Assembly: GCF_002954545.1 (NCBI RefSeq)
Contig: NZ_MSCH01000003.1
Location: forward strand, 953,934-1,017,933
From: Psychrosphaera saromensis
GTDB taxonomy: Bacteria > Pseudomonadota > Gammaproteobacteria > Enterobacterales > Alteromonadaceae
Direction of reading: 5' to 3'
DNA: 64,000 nucleotides
The position numbers were made by a program, and so were the translations under genes. This document shows positions 17,670-27,155 of the stretch, piece by piece. The notes beneath the pieces were generated by a model. The model ran no database searches. It saw nothing but the letters and a program-made list of their open reading frames with translations, and had not been told where the DNA came from. Position 1 is the first letter of the stretch. Each line of letters opens with the position of its first letter.

Positions 17670-17969
17670 TTAACCTTTCTTATTACGACTAACTAAAAAC
17701 TTAAGGCCTGTAATTAGTTTCATTACCAATAAAGCTAACCCTAAAGGAATACCAATTAAGATAAACTCTTTAACAAAAGGTAAAACATACATCAATATAG
17801 TTGATATATTTCGTTGCCCATCACCTCCACCACTATGGGAATAACCTTGTTGATTAATCTGCTCAGCCCATTGTGTTTGCTCTAAAGTTACCAGTAAAAC
17901 ACTGACCACTATTGAAACGAGTAGTACGGTAAAGGTGCGAGACTGCCAACTATTTTTTAGGTATTTCAT
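17670..17969 (-). CDS. Small membrane protein of unknown function
   Basis: 99 residues. One helix at about 12-30 (FTVLLVSIVVSVLLVTL), a short polar Gly/His loop (YSHSGGGDGQRN), then one long or two short helices at about 56-88 (LMYVLPFVKEFILIGIPLGLALLVMKLI) and a basic C-terminus. No family recognised. It overlaps the DUF4405 gene by 4 nt (ATGA), so the two are translationally coupled and probably form one membrane complex. Confidence 0.7.
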   Translation of the reverse strand: MKYLKNSWQSRTFTVLLVSIVVSVLLVTLEQTQWAEQINQQGYSHSGGGDGQRNISTILMYVLPFVKEFILIGIPLGLALLVMKLITGLKFLVSRNKKG

Positions 17970-18436
17970 ACTTGAACCTTTTTTTTCAACATTTGCTTGC
18001 TTAATTTAACAATCCACGACCAGTAAAGAGCTAGATGCACACCTAACATTGGCATGATCAACGTAGCTGAATCATGATGTATTTTTGACCAAAAACCTTG
18101 TATGTTAAGGTCTATATTTAATGCTGGTAACAATGCAACAGAAACTAAAAATCCGCTAACAAAAACTGTCAACATCAATAAATATAATAAATAATTCCAG
18201 ATAATACTAAAGCGTTCCTTTCCCTGTATTCGAGTAAATAAACGCAAAAAACTTTTTTTAATCCAATCCCAATGTAGCAACAAATGAATAACCAACGGCA
18301 CAACAAAAAACAGACTTAACCACTCATGAGCAGCAATACCTGTAGATTGAGGGGCTGATATCAACATAAAGCTGAACAGTAACAATACATCCATCACATA
18401 ACGTGTTTTATGTAAGTTTTCTTTCCAATCTGACAT
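17966..18436 (-). CDS. DUF4405-like four-helix membrane protein (cytochrome b-like)
   Basis: 156 residues with four helices. Histidines sit in positions typical of membrane b-haem proteins: AAHEWLS, VIHLLLHWDWIKK, KIHHDSATLIMPMLGVHLALYWSW. The spacing resembles DUF4405/cytochrome b561-like domains, in which paired His on opposing helices bind haem. Operon order is a siderophore-interacting reductase (18492), this gene, then the small membrane protein. An electron-transfer role in iron reduction is inferred, not shown. Confidence 0.72.
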   Translation of the reverse strand: MSDWKENLHKTRYVMDVLLLFSFMLISAPQSTGIAAHEWLSLFFVVPLVIHLLLHWDWIKKSFLRLFTRIQGKERFSIIWNYLLYLLMLTVFVSGFLVSVALLPALNIDLNIQGFWSKIHHDSATLIMPMLGVHLALYWSWIVKLSKQMLKKKVQV

Positions 18437-18491
18437 GGTTTCTTTCTCATTTTTTAAACAATACTAAACATAGCTAAGAACAAAAAAATAA

Positions 18492-19217
18492 TTAGTCATT
18501 CCAATATGGGCTAGCATACAAATTTGATTTATTATATTGGCAATTTTTGTTCAAATACGCTTTTAACTGCTTAACAATACTTGTTGCACCAGCAATAAAA
18601 ATCGCGGTATTCCTTAGATCTTTTGGTTGTGCTTTTAATGATTCTAAAAATCTATCGGTTAGCTTATCTTTTGTAACTACCCATTGCACATCAACCCCCT
18701 TTGGCGCATCTAAAAGCTGAATATCTGCTTCATTGGGAACTTGAATACAGGCGCTACCCACAGCACTTGCCGGTAATTGCTCAAGTGTTGACGCAATAGC
18801 TGGTAAAGCCGTTAAGTCACCGATAAAAATATGATGCTCTGCATTTAAGTTAGTATGTTTAATTTTGCTGCCAGGCCCTGCAATACCAATATAATCACCT
18901 TCTTTAGCTTTAGCAGCCCAATTACTTGCAAGACCTTCATGGTCATTAATCGCAAAATCTAAAGTAAGCTGTAATTCTTTTTGATCAAATTTACGTACGG
19001 TATAAGTACGCATCCACTTTTTAAATCCGAAGTAAATCCCTAACATTGGCTTATTATCTATCGCGTCAGGTTTTGGAAAAATAACTTTAACATGGGCGCT
19101 CTCTCTGTCTTGTGGAAAGTCAGTTAACGACTCACCAGTAACTGTAATACGCCTCATATGTGGAGACAAATCTTCAATCGATATAACTTGAGTCATTCGC
19201 ATTTTTGGGCCCATCAT
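18492..19217 (-). CDS. Siderophore-interacting protein (ferric-siderophore reductase, ViuB/SIP family)
   Basis: 241 residues. FAD-binding beta barrel: VISIEDLSPHMRRITVTGESL with the family RRITVTG, then MRTYTVRKFD (the RxYT motif that binds FAD) and the acidic LDFAINDHEGLASNWA. The NADPH-binding half has GDYIGIAGPGS, FIGDLTALPAIASTLEQLPA and FIAGATSIVKQLKAYL. SIP proteins reduce Fe(III)-siderophores in the cytosol to release iron. GGAGAA sits 6 nt before the ATG. A broken MarR gene is divergent, with an inverted repeat between them. Confidence 0.9.
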   Translation of the reverse strand: MMGPKMRMTQVISIEDLSPHMRRITVTGESLTDFPQDRESAHVKVIFPKPDAIDNKPMLGIYFGFKKWMRTYTVRKFDQKELQLTLDFAINDHEGLASNWAAKAKEGDYIGIAGPGSKIKHTNLNAEHHIFIGDLTALPAIASTLEQLPASAVGSACIQVPNEADIQLLDAPKGVDVQWVVTKDKLTDRFLESLKAQPKDLRNTAIFIAGATSIVKQLKAYLNKNCQYNKSNLYASPYWND

Positions 19218-19269
19218 GTTGTTCTCCTGTATTTAATTATGAGTGCAACCTATGAATCGACATAACATA

Positions 19270-19314
19270 GTTGATAAAGTCATCTACACTAACAAGGTGG
19301 ATGATAATGTCAAC
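19270..19314. promoter_or_regulatory. Imperfect inverted repeat, candidate MarR operator
   Basis: Arms 19270-19287 and 19297-19314 (GTTGATAAAGTCATCTAC and GTGGATGATAATGTCAAC) are complementary at 13 of 18 positions around a 9-nt spacer. They lie in the promoter gap between the SIP gene and the MarR relic. The right arm contains TTGACA on the minus strand, a possible -35 for the SIP gene. MarR proteins commonly bind such repeats in divergent promoters. Confidence 0.45.
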
Positions 19315-19350
19315 CATATTATTAGGCATATAATAAAATCAGGAGCATGT

Positions 19351-19767
19351 ATGAACCTAAATGGAGCACGTTTTAATTTAATGCACACTGTTCGTAATAC
19401 GATGATCAATAAAATAAAAGCACTAGATATGAACTTGTCACCTATGCACTTAAAATCTTTAAAAATCATTTCTACTATTGATGATTGCACAGGTCAAAAA
19501 CTTGCAGGTTTTATGGGACGGGATAAAGGGCTTAATCAAAGAATTATCAGCCAAAATTTTTTGATAAAAAAAGATAACGAAAAAGATAAACGCAGCGAAT
19601 GACTGAGATTAACGTATCAAGCGAGTGGGCTAGTGAATCAATTTAACGAAATGGAACAAGAAGTTTTTCAAGCAATGGCGATTAATATCTCAGATGAAAA
19701 GATAGAAGAATTCATTGCATTGGCTGATAAGTTTACAACAAATCTTAACGCTGCAACTAATAAATAA
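19351..19767 (+). pseudogene. MarR-family regulator with internal TGA stop and small deletion
   Basis: Start ATG 19351, preceded by AGGAG at good spacing. MNLNGARFNLMHTVRN...LDMNLSPMHLKSLKIISTI reads as the MarR N-terminal helices, and LAGFMGRDKG...FLIKKDNEKDKRSE as recognition helix and wing. A TGA at 19600-19602 stops the frame exactly where the wing should continue. The same frame then reads LRLTYQASGLVNQFNEMEQEVFQAM to AATNK and a TAA at 19765-19767, the normal C-terminal dimerisation helix. Total 138 codons, a normal MarR length. The recognition helix region is also about three residues short. Nonsense-mutated regulator, probably of the adjacent SIP gene. Confidence 0.75.
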
Positions 19768-19954
19768 GACTAATTGTCTTTCGGTAAAGAGTAAAGTAAT
19801 ACTACTATTAAAAAAACGACTTCAAAAAATAATAAGCGGATCTACAATGTCCGCTAACGTATCAACGAAGGCATTAGTTTTAGTTTTGCTTGGAAGATAG
19901 CTTTCGCTTTACCCACAATTACTACATAACAAAAGTATTATTCGATATTGATAA

Positions 19955-20050
19955 AAAGCCTAATAAAAAAGCCCGTGATGCATAACATTACGGGCTTTTT
20001 TGTGTACTTTTGTTTAGTTCATTTGAAACTCAATGAGGTTCTATGAAACG
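19955..20050. repeat. 96-nt repeat, copy B (native groEL 3' flank)
   Basis: It matches 4478-4573 at 93 of 96 positions (three substitutions, no gaps). It contains the groEL terminator and ends 19 nt before the groEL stop codon. Its position after groEL suggests this is the parent copy. Confidence 0.9.
19965..20001. terminator. groEL rho-independent terminator
   Basis: AAAAAAGCCCGTGATG and CATTACGGGCTTTTTT form a 16-bp stem (one G-T pair) around CATAA. On the minus strand it ends groES-groEL about 70 nt past the groEL stop. Confidence 0.9.
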
Positions 20051-20069
20051 AGTAAATGTTGTCTTTCGA

Positions 20070-21743
<1,674 letters not shown>

Positions 21744-21787
21744 TTAGTTACTTATTTTAGCTACTTAAATAATTAGATTAAGTCGTA

Positions 21788-22078
21788 TTATTCTACGATG
21801 GCTAAGATGTCAGATTCTGACATGATAAGAACTTCTTCACCGTCTAACTTCTCAGTTTTCACGCCGTAACCTTCACTAAATATAACTGTGTCGCCAACTT
21901 TAACGTCTAACGCTCTTACGTCGCCGTTTTCTAAAATGCGACCATTACCCACGGCAATTACTTCACCACGAGTTGATTTTTCTGCTGCTGAACCTGTTAA
22001 TACGATTCCGCCAGCTGATTTAGTTTCTTGTTCATTACGTTTAACAATTAAACGGTCATGTAGAGGACGAATAGTCAT
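21788..22078 (-). CDS. groS: Co-chaperonin GroES
   Basis: 96 residues: [27 protein letters not shown], including the mobile loop (about residues 16-32) that contacts GroEL, and the conserved [26 protein letters not shown]. Heptameric lid of the GroEL cage. GGAGATT lies upstream of the ATG. First gene of the heat-shock operon. Confidence 0.99.
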   Translation of the reverse strand: MTIRPLHDRLIVKRNEQETKSAGGIVLTGSAAEKSTRGEVIAVGNGRILENGDVRALDVKVGDTVIFSEGYGVKTEKLDGEEVLIMSESDILAIVE

Positions 22079-22137
22079 GTATCATAATCTCCAGATTTAA
22101 GGTTATTTTATGCTCAAGGGCATTTAATTAGTTGTTG

Positions 22138-22168
22138 ATATAGTGGGGGTGATTACCTAGATTCCAAG
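22138..22168 (-). promoter_or_regulatory. Sigma-32 (RpoH) type heat-shock promoter of groES-groEL
   Basis: On the minus strand the -35 CTTGGAA (22162-22168) and the -10 CCCCCACTATAT (22138-22149) are separated by 12 nt. The known RpoH consensus is CTTGAAA, N11-15, CCCCATNT. It lies about 60 nt upstream of the groES start. Confidence 0.85.
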
Positions 22169-22247
22169 TCAAAAAATAAAAAATGTTGCCATCGGTAGTT
22201 ACATTATTATTTAATGCCAACGCTAAGAAGGTAAACCCTTACAAGGA

Positions 22248-24113
22248 ATGAATTTGAAACATTGGATTTTTTTATTAATAGCCGCCGTATCGCTAACAAC
22301 ATCAAACTCTAGTGTTGCCAGTGTTGTACTGAAAAAGGCAAACAAAGATTGTTCTAAAGAATGCTCACAAAAATTAATAGTGGGTACTAAAACCTTTCGT
22401 TATAACTACAAAGCCTCACTACAAATTAGCGCTATCTATAACAATATAGAGTGGGCGTTAATATCGTTACCTATAAAAAACAATAAAAGAACCATAATGC
22501 ATTACTACTTGCACAGCTCTAACAGTAGAAAGCGATTCTCTACCACAAAAATGTGTAAAGGTTTAGACCGTGATATTTCAAGTCAGGGTGAAGTGGTGTG
22601 TATTACCGGTGGGAATGTAGAAGTGGTAGGTAAGTTTTCTGGTAATAAAGACAAAACCTTTCCGTTATTACCTAATGTAAAAATTGCTGTGGTCGATCAT
22701 TATCCAGGCGGTGTTATAAACCTTGCTTATATAAATGAAACAATCAACGAATACGATGAAGGGTTATTGGAATATCAACTTAATGTAAACGACTTGAACA
22801 ATCTTAAAAAGTCACAGTCTAGCTGGCTAACAACACAAACCAATTTACATAAAAATAGTGACTTTGGCGATATTCTAGCGGTGAATTCAAGAGGTGACCG
22901 TAAATTCTCTGCAGCAGTTTACGAGTGGGTAAATGCCTATAATAAAGCGTTGGTTGCTTATAACTTTTCTTCTACCGGCATTGATAATGTAGGAAAGATT
23001 AATGCTAGCGAATTACATAACTATGGTTTTTCACCAAGCGTTGAAATGACCAAGCGTAATGTCACATTTAGTGCGTTAAACAGCTCAAGTGGTGAGCGAG
23101 AAAGATTCAGTTACTCGAATACTGACTTAACTAAAATGAATTATGAGCAACACGAATTTGCTAACGCGAGTACGTTTGAGTTTATGTTTGGTGCTGGTTT
23201 TCAACCGTCATTTTGGCACGTTAGTCAAACGGTAGATGTTGACGATATATCAAAGGCAAGAACCAAATATGAAATGAATACCAATACGTTAACGTCTTAC
23301 TATATGCAGGGGCGTTGGGGCGACAGCCAACTAGCGGTCAGTTTGCTACAAAATAAAGCCAAAGAAAAAGTTAATCACGCGATTGATAATAAATTAATAC
23401 AAGAAGTGGTTAAAGAGTATGTTGTTCAGTATGACTATCATGGGCTGTTTTCTGGGGCTAGTACATTAAGGTTAATGTATGGATCTTTAAATGCCGGAGG
23501 TATTGCTACCTATCAAGTGGATGATGAAGAAGAATCTGAGTACGCATTTGAAAGTAAACGTGTTATTTATCAGGCGCTAGTGATGGCTGAAAAAGGCATG
23601 TACGCTGGTGGATATTATTCTACTTATAATTCACCAAGCATGGTTGGATTTGCGGATGAATATCGAGATTATGCTGGTGTCGCATTCGATAAAGATTTTA
23701 GATTATCTAAATACGGTGTTGTGCTTGGTTACGATGAAGGCTGGTATGGCAGCCGCTATGAAACGGATTACAACCGCTGGTATATAAGTGGTGAAGTTGG
23801 TTTAGGTATGGTTCGTTTACACGCCAGTAGGCAAGTATTACTTGATGCCGTTGGCACTGATGAGGGTGATATTCATGGTAAAAACACCATTGAATTAAAA
23901 TGGGCGATTGACGCAGGTTATGTTTGGCAAAGACGTATTAAATCATTAAAAGGTTTAGGCATGTCAGTGTTGGCTGGGTATAAAATACAAATGGAGTCTT
24001 TGGGTCAAGACCCAGAAGATGGTGAAGAAGACGAAGACGGTGGTTGGATCATCAACTATCAACGCCAGGATATTATCCATGGCCCATACGTTAAGCTAAA
24101 TGTGATTTTTTAG
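22248..24113 (+). CDS. Unknown exported protein with probable C-terminal outer-membrane beta-barrel
   Basis: 621 residues. The signal peptide (MNLKHWIFLLIAAVSLTTSNSSVA) is followed by a globular region (about 25-260) that starts with a Cys pair (DCSKECSQK) and contains many short strands. From about 290 on there are alternating aromatic strands typical of a barrel (FEFMFGAGFQPSFWHVSQ, LTSYYMQGRWGDSQLAVSLL, STLRLMYGSLNAGG, GMYAGGYYSTYNSP), and the end HGPYVKLNVIF has a terminal Phe. An acidic loop GQDPEDGEEDEDGG lies just before the last strands. No family recognised. The ATG has AAGGA directly against it and a better AAGAAGG 15 nt upstream; the signal peptide supports this start. Confidence 0.75.
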   Translation: MNLKHWIFLLIAAVSLTTSNSSVASVVLKKANKDCSKECSQKLIVGTKTFRYNYKASLQISAIYNNIEWALISLPIKNNKRTIMHYYLHSSNSRKRFSTTKMCKGLDRDISSQGEVVCITGGNVEVVGKFSGNKDKTFPLLPNVKIAVVDHYPGGVINLAYINETINEYDEGLLEYQLNVNDLNNLKKSQSSWLTTQTNLHKNSDFGDILAVNSRGDRKFSAAVYEWVNAYNKALVAYNFSSTGIDNVGKINASELHNYGFSPSVEMTKRNVTFSALNSSSGERERFSYSNTDLTKMNYEQHEFANASTFEFMFGAGFQPSFWHVSQTVDVDDISKARTKYEMNTNTLTSYYMQGRWGDSQLAVSLLQNKAKEKVNHAIDNKLIQEVVKEYVVQYDYHGLFSGASTLRLMYGSLNAGGIATYQVDDEEESEYAFESKRVIYQALVMAEKGMYAGGYYSTYNSPSMVGFADEYRDYAGVAFDKDFRLSKYGVVLGYDEGWYGSRYETDYNRWYISGEVGLGMVRLHASRQVLLDAVGTDEGDIHGKNTIELKWAIDAGYVWQRRIKSLKGLGMSVLAGYKIQMESLGQDPEDGEEDEDGGWIINYQRQDIIHGPYVKLNVIF

Positions 24114-24119
24114 TATTGG

Positions 24120-24310
24120 TTTTAAGGTTTTAAGGCTTTAAGGTTGTAAGGCTATAAGGCTATAAGGCTATAAGGCTGTAGGCTGTAGGCTGTAGGCTGT
24201 AAGGTAGTAAGGCTGTAAGGTAGTAAGGCTGTAAGGTAGTAAGGCTGTAAGGTTGTAAAGTTGTAAAGTTGTAAAGTTGTAAAGTTGTAAGGCTATAAGG
24301 TTATAGCCTT
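24120..24310. repeat. Minisatellite of about 23 degenerate 8-nt units
   Basis: Tandem units of consensus YTRTAAGG fill the gap between two convergent genes. They run as TTTTAAGG x2, CTTTAAGG, TTGTAAGG, CTATAAGG x3, a block of 7-nt CTGTAGG, three alternating TAGTAAGG-CTGTAAGG pairs, TTGTAAAG x4 and CTATAAGG. The last units close a hairpin (AAGGCTATAA with TTATAGCCTT, 24289-24310). Blocks of identical units imply recent slippage. It is not a CRISPR: there are no spacers. Confidence 0.95.
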
Positions 24311-24320
24311 ACACTTAGAG

Positions 24321-24818
24321 TTAGTCTTTGCGCTCAAAGTCACCATCTAAGGTTGTTGGTTTATGCTCACTAATACGGTGATCATTATCCGTCTCTGTTG
24401 TTTCAGTAAACTCGCCTTCAAAAGTTGAATGATTTTGAGATTGTTGGAAATGTGCAGACGCCGCAGCTTTAAATTTTATTTTGCTACCAAACTGTCGATA
24501 AGAAACCGCTCTAAATGCAGGGATCATTAACAACAGTCCAATCACGTCAGTAATTAAACCCGGAGTAATTAACATGACACCGGAGATAAGAATACAAATA
24601 CCATCAAACAATGACTGAGCCGGTAATTGTCCTTGCGCCATTTCTTGTTGAATATTGGTCCAAGTTTGTAAACCTTGCTGTTTAACTAGCTTAGCGCCTA
24701 TAAACGCAGTTGCGATAATAATAACAAATGTCCAGCCAGTGCCAATGATGCCACCCACTTGAATGAGTAACATTAATTCAATGAGAGGGATAACGATTAA
24801 GATTAAAAATAAGGGCAT
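24321..24818 (-). CDS. fxsA: FxsA family membrane protein
   Basis: 165 residues from the ATG at 24816-24818 (MPLFLILIVIPLIELMLLIQVGG). A longer reading to 24878 adds 20 residues not seen in the family. Helices lie at about 2-22, 28-46 and 78-100. The family signature GLQTWTNIQQEMAQGQLPAQSLFDG and SGVMLITPGLITDVIGLLLMIP is clear. A polar tail of about 50 residues follows. E. coli FxsA relieves phage T7 exclusion by the F plasmid. It often sits next to groES-groEL in gammaproteobacteria, as here. Confidence 0.9.
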   Translation of the reverse strand: MPLFLILIVIPLIELMLLIQVGGIIGTGWTFVIIIATAFIGAKLVKQQGLQTWTNIQQEMAQGQLPAQSLFDGICILISGVMLITPGLITDVIGLLLMIPAFRAVSYRQFGSKIKFKAAASAHFQQSQNHSTFEGEFTETTETDNDHRISEHKPTTLDGDFERKD

Positions 24819-24958
24819 AATAATTTCACAATTTGTTAATGTAACTCTATTTATATGGGACATGTTTGCTGTTATCAAGTACAGTATTTACAGCGGCTTA
24901 TAATTAAAACTAAATAATAAGTAACTAAACGTAAATAACTCAAATATAAACAGCCAAT

Positions 24959-25282
24959 ATGACCTATAAACTTATCTTAACGACTTGCCCCGATTTAGCG
25001 TCTGCACACTTGATAGCAGAGGGATTGGTTAAGCTTGAAATCGCGGCTTGTGTAAATATCTTACCTACCATTATCTCTATTTATAAATGGCAAAATAATA
25101 TTGAGCAATCGGCGGAATCTCAATTATTTATCAAAACCAATGAAAGTAATTGGCCTAAAGTAGAGTCTTATATAAAAACCAACCATCCTTATGATGTTCC
25201 TGAATTGATAGAGCTCGATATCTCTAACGGCAGCCCAGAATACTTTTCTTGGATGGATAATAATTTACAACAAGGCGAATGA
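24959..25282 (+). CDS. cutA: Divalent-cation tolerance protein CutA
   Basis: 107 residues, the usual CutA1 length. LTTCPDLASAHLIAEGLVKLEIAACVNILPTIISIYKWQNNIEQSAE is the conserved core, with Cys in AACVN and Trp in KWQ, and HPYDVPELIELDI closes the ferredoxin-like fold. A trimeric protein linked to copper tolerance. Its stop overlaps the dsbD start by 4 nt, so they are co-translated. Confidence 0.95.
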   Translation: MTYKLILTTCPDLASAHLIAEGLVKLEIAACVNILPTIISIYKWQNNIEQSAESQLFIKTNESNWPKVESYIKTNHPYDVPELIELDISNGSPEYFSWMDNNLQQGE

Positions 25283-27102
25283 TGATGTTTCGAACTTTTG
25301 CAAACCTGCTAAATCCTATTTTATTGTCGATTACCTTGATGATGTCACTGTCTGCTTCTGCAGCGTTTAATTCTGACAAAGATCCGCTAAAAGACATTTT
25401 CTCTAGCCAACCAAGCTTTTTGGAAGTTGAAGATGCCTTTATGTTTAACTTTGAGCAAAAAGGCTCAAAACTAACCCTGTCTTGGGTTATTGCCGATGAT
25501 TACTATTTATATACCGACAAGTTCCAATTTGCGGTAGAAAACGCCGATATCACTAAGAACATAAAAGAAAAGGGCACTCAAATAGTTGATGATTATTTTG
25601 GCGCAACCGATGTGTACTTTTTTGAAACTAAGATTGAACTTGAGTTAGCTAATATTACAGAAGGTGCTTTAGTTAAAGTACGTTATCAAGGCTGTGCCAA
25701 TGCAGGCTTATGTTACAACCCAGTAACTAAGGTAGTAGAACTTGATATTATCGAAGAAACTGCTGGTGGGGCGGTTGACGAGAACACGGCAATAGCTGAT
25801 AAAACTCAGCTTGGTAGCGATAGTTCACAGCAAAATCAACTTGCCGATACTTTAAACAGTGGCAGCTTACTTTTTAGTTTACTGATCTTTTTCGGTTTAG
25901 GTGTTGGTTTAGCTTTTACTCCATGCGTATTTCCAATGTTTCCAATTTTGTCAGGCATTATTGCTGGGCAACAAAACTTAACCATTAAAAAAGGTCTGTA
26001 TTTAGCCTTTATTTATGTGCAAGGTATGGCGTTGACTTATTCTTTACTTGGCCTTGTTGTGGCCAGTATGGGCGTGCAATTCCAAGCCTATTTACAGCAC
26101 CCTTCAGTATTGATTGTTACTAGTATTATTTTTGTTTTATTAGCGGTCGCTATGTTTGGTTGGGTTAATTTACAACTGCCTGCATCTTGGACTTCAAAAC
26201 TCACTGAGGTGAGTAACAAACAAAAGTCAGGCAATGTATTTGGCGTATTCGCTATGGGGTTATTAAGTGGCCTTATCGCATCTCCTTGTACTACAGCGCC
26301 ATTGACTGGCGCTTTGTTATACGTAGCTCAAACGGGTGATATGTTAATTGGTTTTGTCACCTTGTATGTGTTGAGCTTAGGTATGGGATTACCGTTATTA
26401 GTCATTGGTGCATCTGGTGGTAAGTTATTACCAAAAGCTGGAGCGTGGATGGATATGGTAAAAGTCATCTTTGGATTTATTCTATTGTCTATTCCACTTA
26501 TTTTGTTGGAACGCATTATTGATGTATCTATTGTATTGCAGTTAGCTGGCGTATTGTTATTGGTATTGGCTGCGTATTTACGTTTTCAGTACTTGTCTCA
26601 TAACGGCACTAAGGTTAAGAGCATCTTTTGGTTGTTATCTTTAACCATATTGTTAACTGGGTTTGTGTTAGTCGCTAAGCCTTGGTTGCCAACGAGTAAC
26701 GTTTCTGCTTTACAAGAGTCGGTTGAAAGTCACTCAGACAAGTTTATTAAAGTGGTCACTTTGCAAGATATTCAGCAGCAAGTTGAGAATGCCAAAGTAG
26801 ATAACAAAACAGTGATGTTAGACTTCTATGCTGACTGGTGTGTGGCTTGTAAAGAATTTGAAACGTACACCTTTTCAGATAAAACCGTAAAAGAACAAAT
26901 GACCTCTTTTGTTTTATTGCAAGTTGATATGACGGGGAATACGGATAAGGACATAGAAATATTAGAGCACTTTAATATCCTAGGCTTGCCGACAATTATG
27001 TTTTTTGACCCAAGCAAAGGTGAGTTAACCAATAACCGAGTCACCGGCTTTATGAATGCTAAAGCATTTTCTCAGCATATTGATTTAATAACTAAGTATT
27101 AA
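25279..27102 (+). CDS. dsbD: Thiol:disulfide interchange protein DsbD
   Basis: 607 residues. Three parts: a signal peptide with a periplasmic alpha domain (about 30-170) carrying the cysteine pair in CANAGLCYNP; an eight-helix membrane domain (about 190-480) with FTPCVFPMFPILSG and ASPCTTAPLTGALLY providing the two membrane cysteines; and a C-terminal thioredoxin domain with DWCVACKEFE. It passes electrons from cytosolic thioredoxin to periplasmic DsbC/DsbG and cytochrome c maturation, fitting the many c-type cytochrome genes here. Several adjacent ATGs start the frame (MMMF). Confidence 0.97.
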   Translation: MMMFRTFANLLNPILLSITLMMSLSASAAFNSDKDPLKDIFSSQPSFLEVEDAFMFNFEQKGSKLTLSWVIADDYYLYTDKFQFAVENADITKNIKEKGTQIVDDYFGATDVYFFETKIELELANITEGALVKVRYQGCANAGLCYNPVTKVVELDIIEETAGGAVDENTAIADKTQLGSDSSQQNQLADTLNSGSLLFSLLIFFGLGVGLAFTPCVFPMFPILSGIIAGQQNLTIKKGLYLAFIYVQGMALTYSLLGLVVASMGVQFQAYLQHPSVLIVTSIIFVLLAVAMFGWVNLQLPASWTSKLTEVSNKQKSGNVFGVFAMGLLSGLIASPCTTAPLTGALLYVAQTGDMLIGFVTLYVLSLGMGLPLLVIGASGGKLLPKAGAWMDMVKVIFGFILLSIPLILLERIIDVSIVLQLAGVLLLVLAAYLRFQYLSHNGTKVKSIFWLLSLTILLTGFVLVAKPWLPTSNVSALQESVESHSDKFIKVVTLQDIQQQVENAKVDNKTVMLDFYADWCVACKEFETYTFSDKTVKEQMTSFVLLQVDMTGNTDKDIEILEHFNILGLPTIMFFDPSKGELTNNRVTGFMNAKAFSQHIDLITKY

Positions 27103-27130
27103 ACAATAAATAAAGAATAAATAAAGTAGT

Positions 27131-27155
27131 AGCATCTTAAAAATAAGATGCTTTT
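27131..27155 (+). terminator. Rho-independent terminator of cutA-dsbD
   Basis: AGCATCTTA and TAAGATGCT around AAAA, then TTTT, about 30 nt after the dsbD stop. Confidence 0.85.

Noticed and set aside
19600..19602. TGA in marR as a selenocysteine codon
   Set aside because: No SECIS-like hairpin is evident downstream, MarR wings do not use selenocysteine there, and the gene also has a short deletion.
19850..19900. Short frame MSANVSTKALVLVLLGR as the start of a DMT-type permease
   Set aside because: Only 17 codons, no ribosome-binding site and too short to assign; could be another relic but cannot be supported.
24120..24310. Repeat array as a CRISPR
   Set aside because: Units are 7-8 nt in direct tandem with no spacers, and no cas genes are present.
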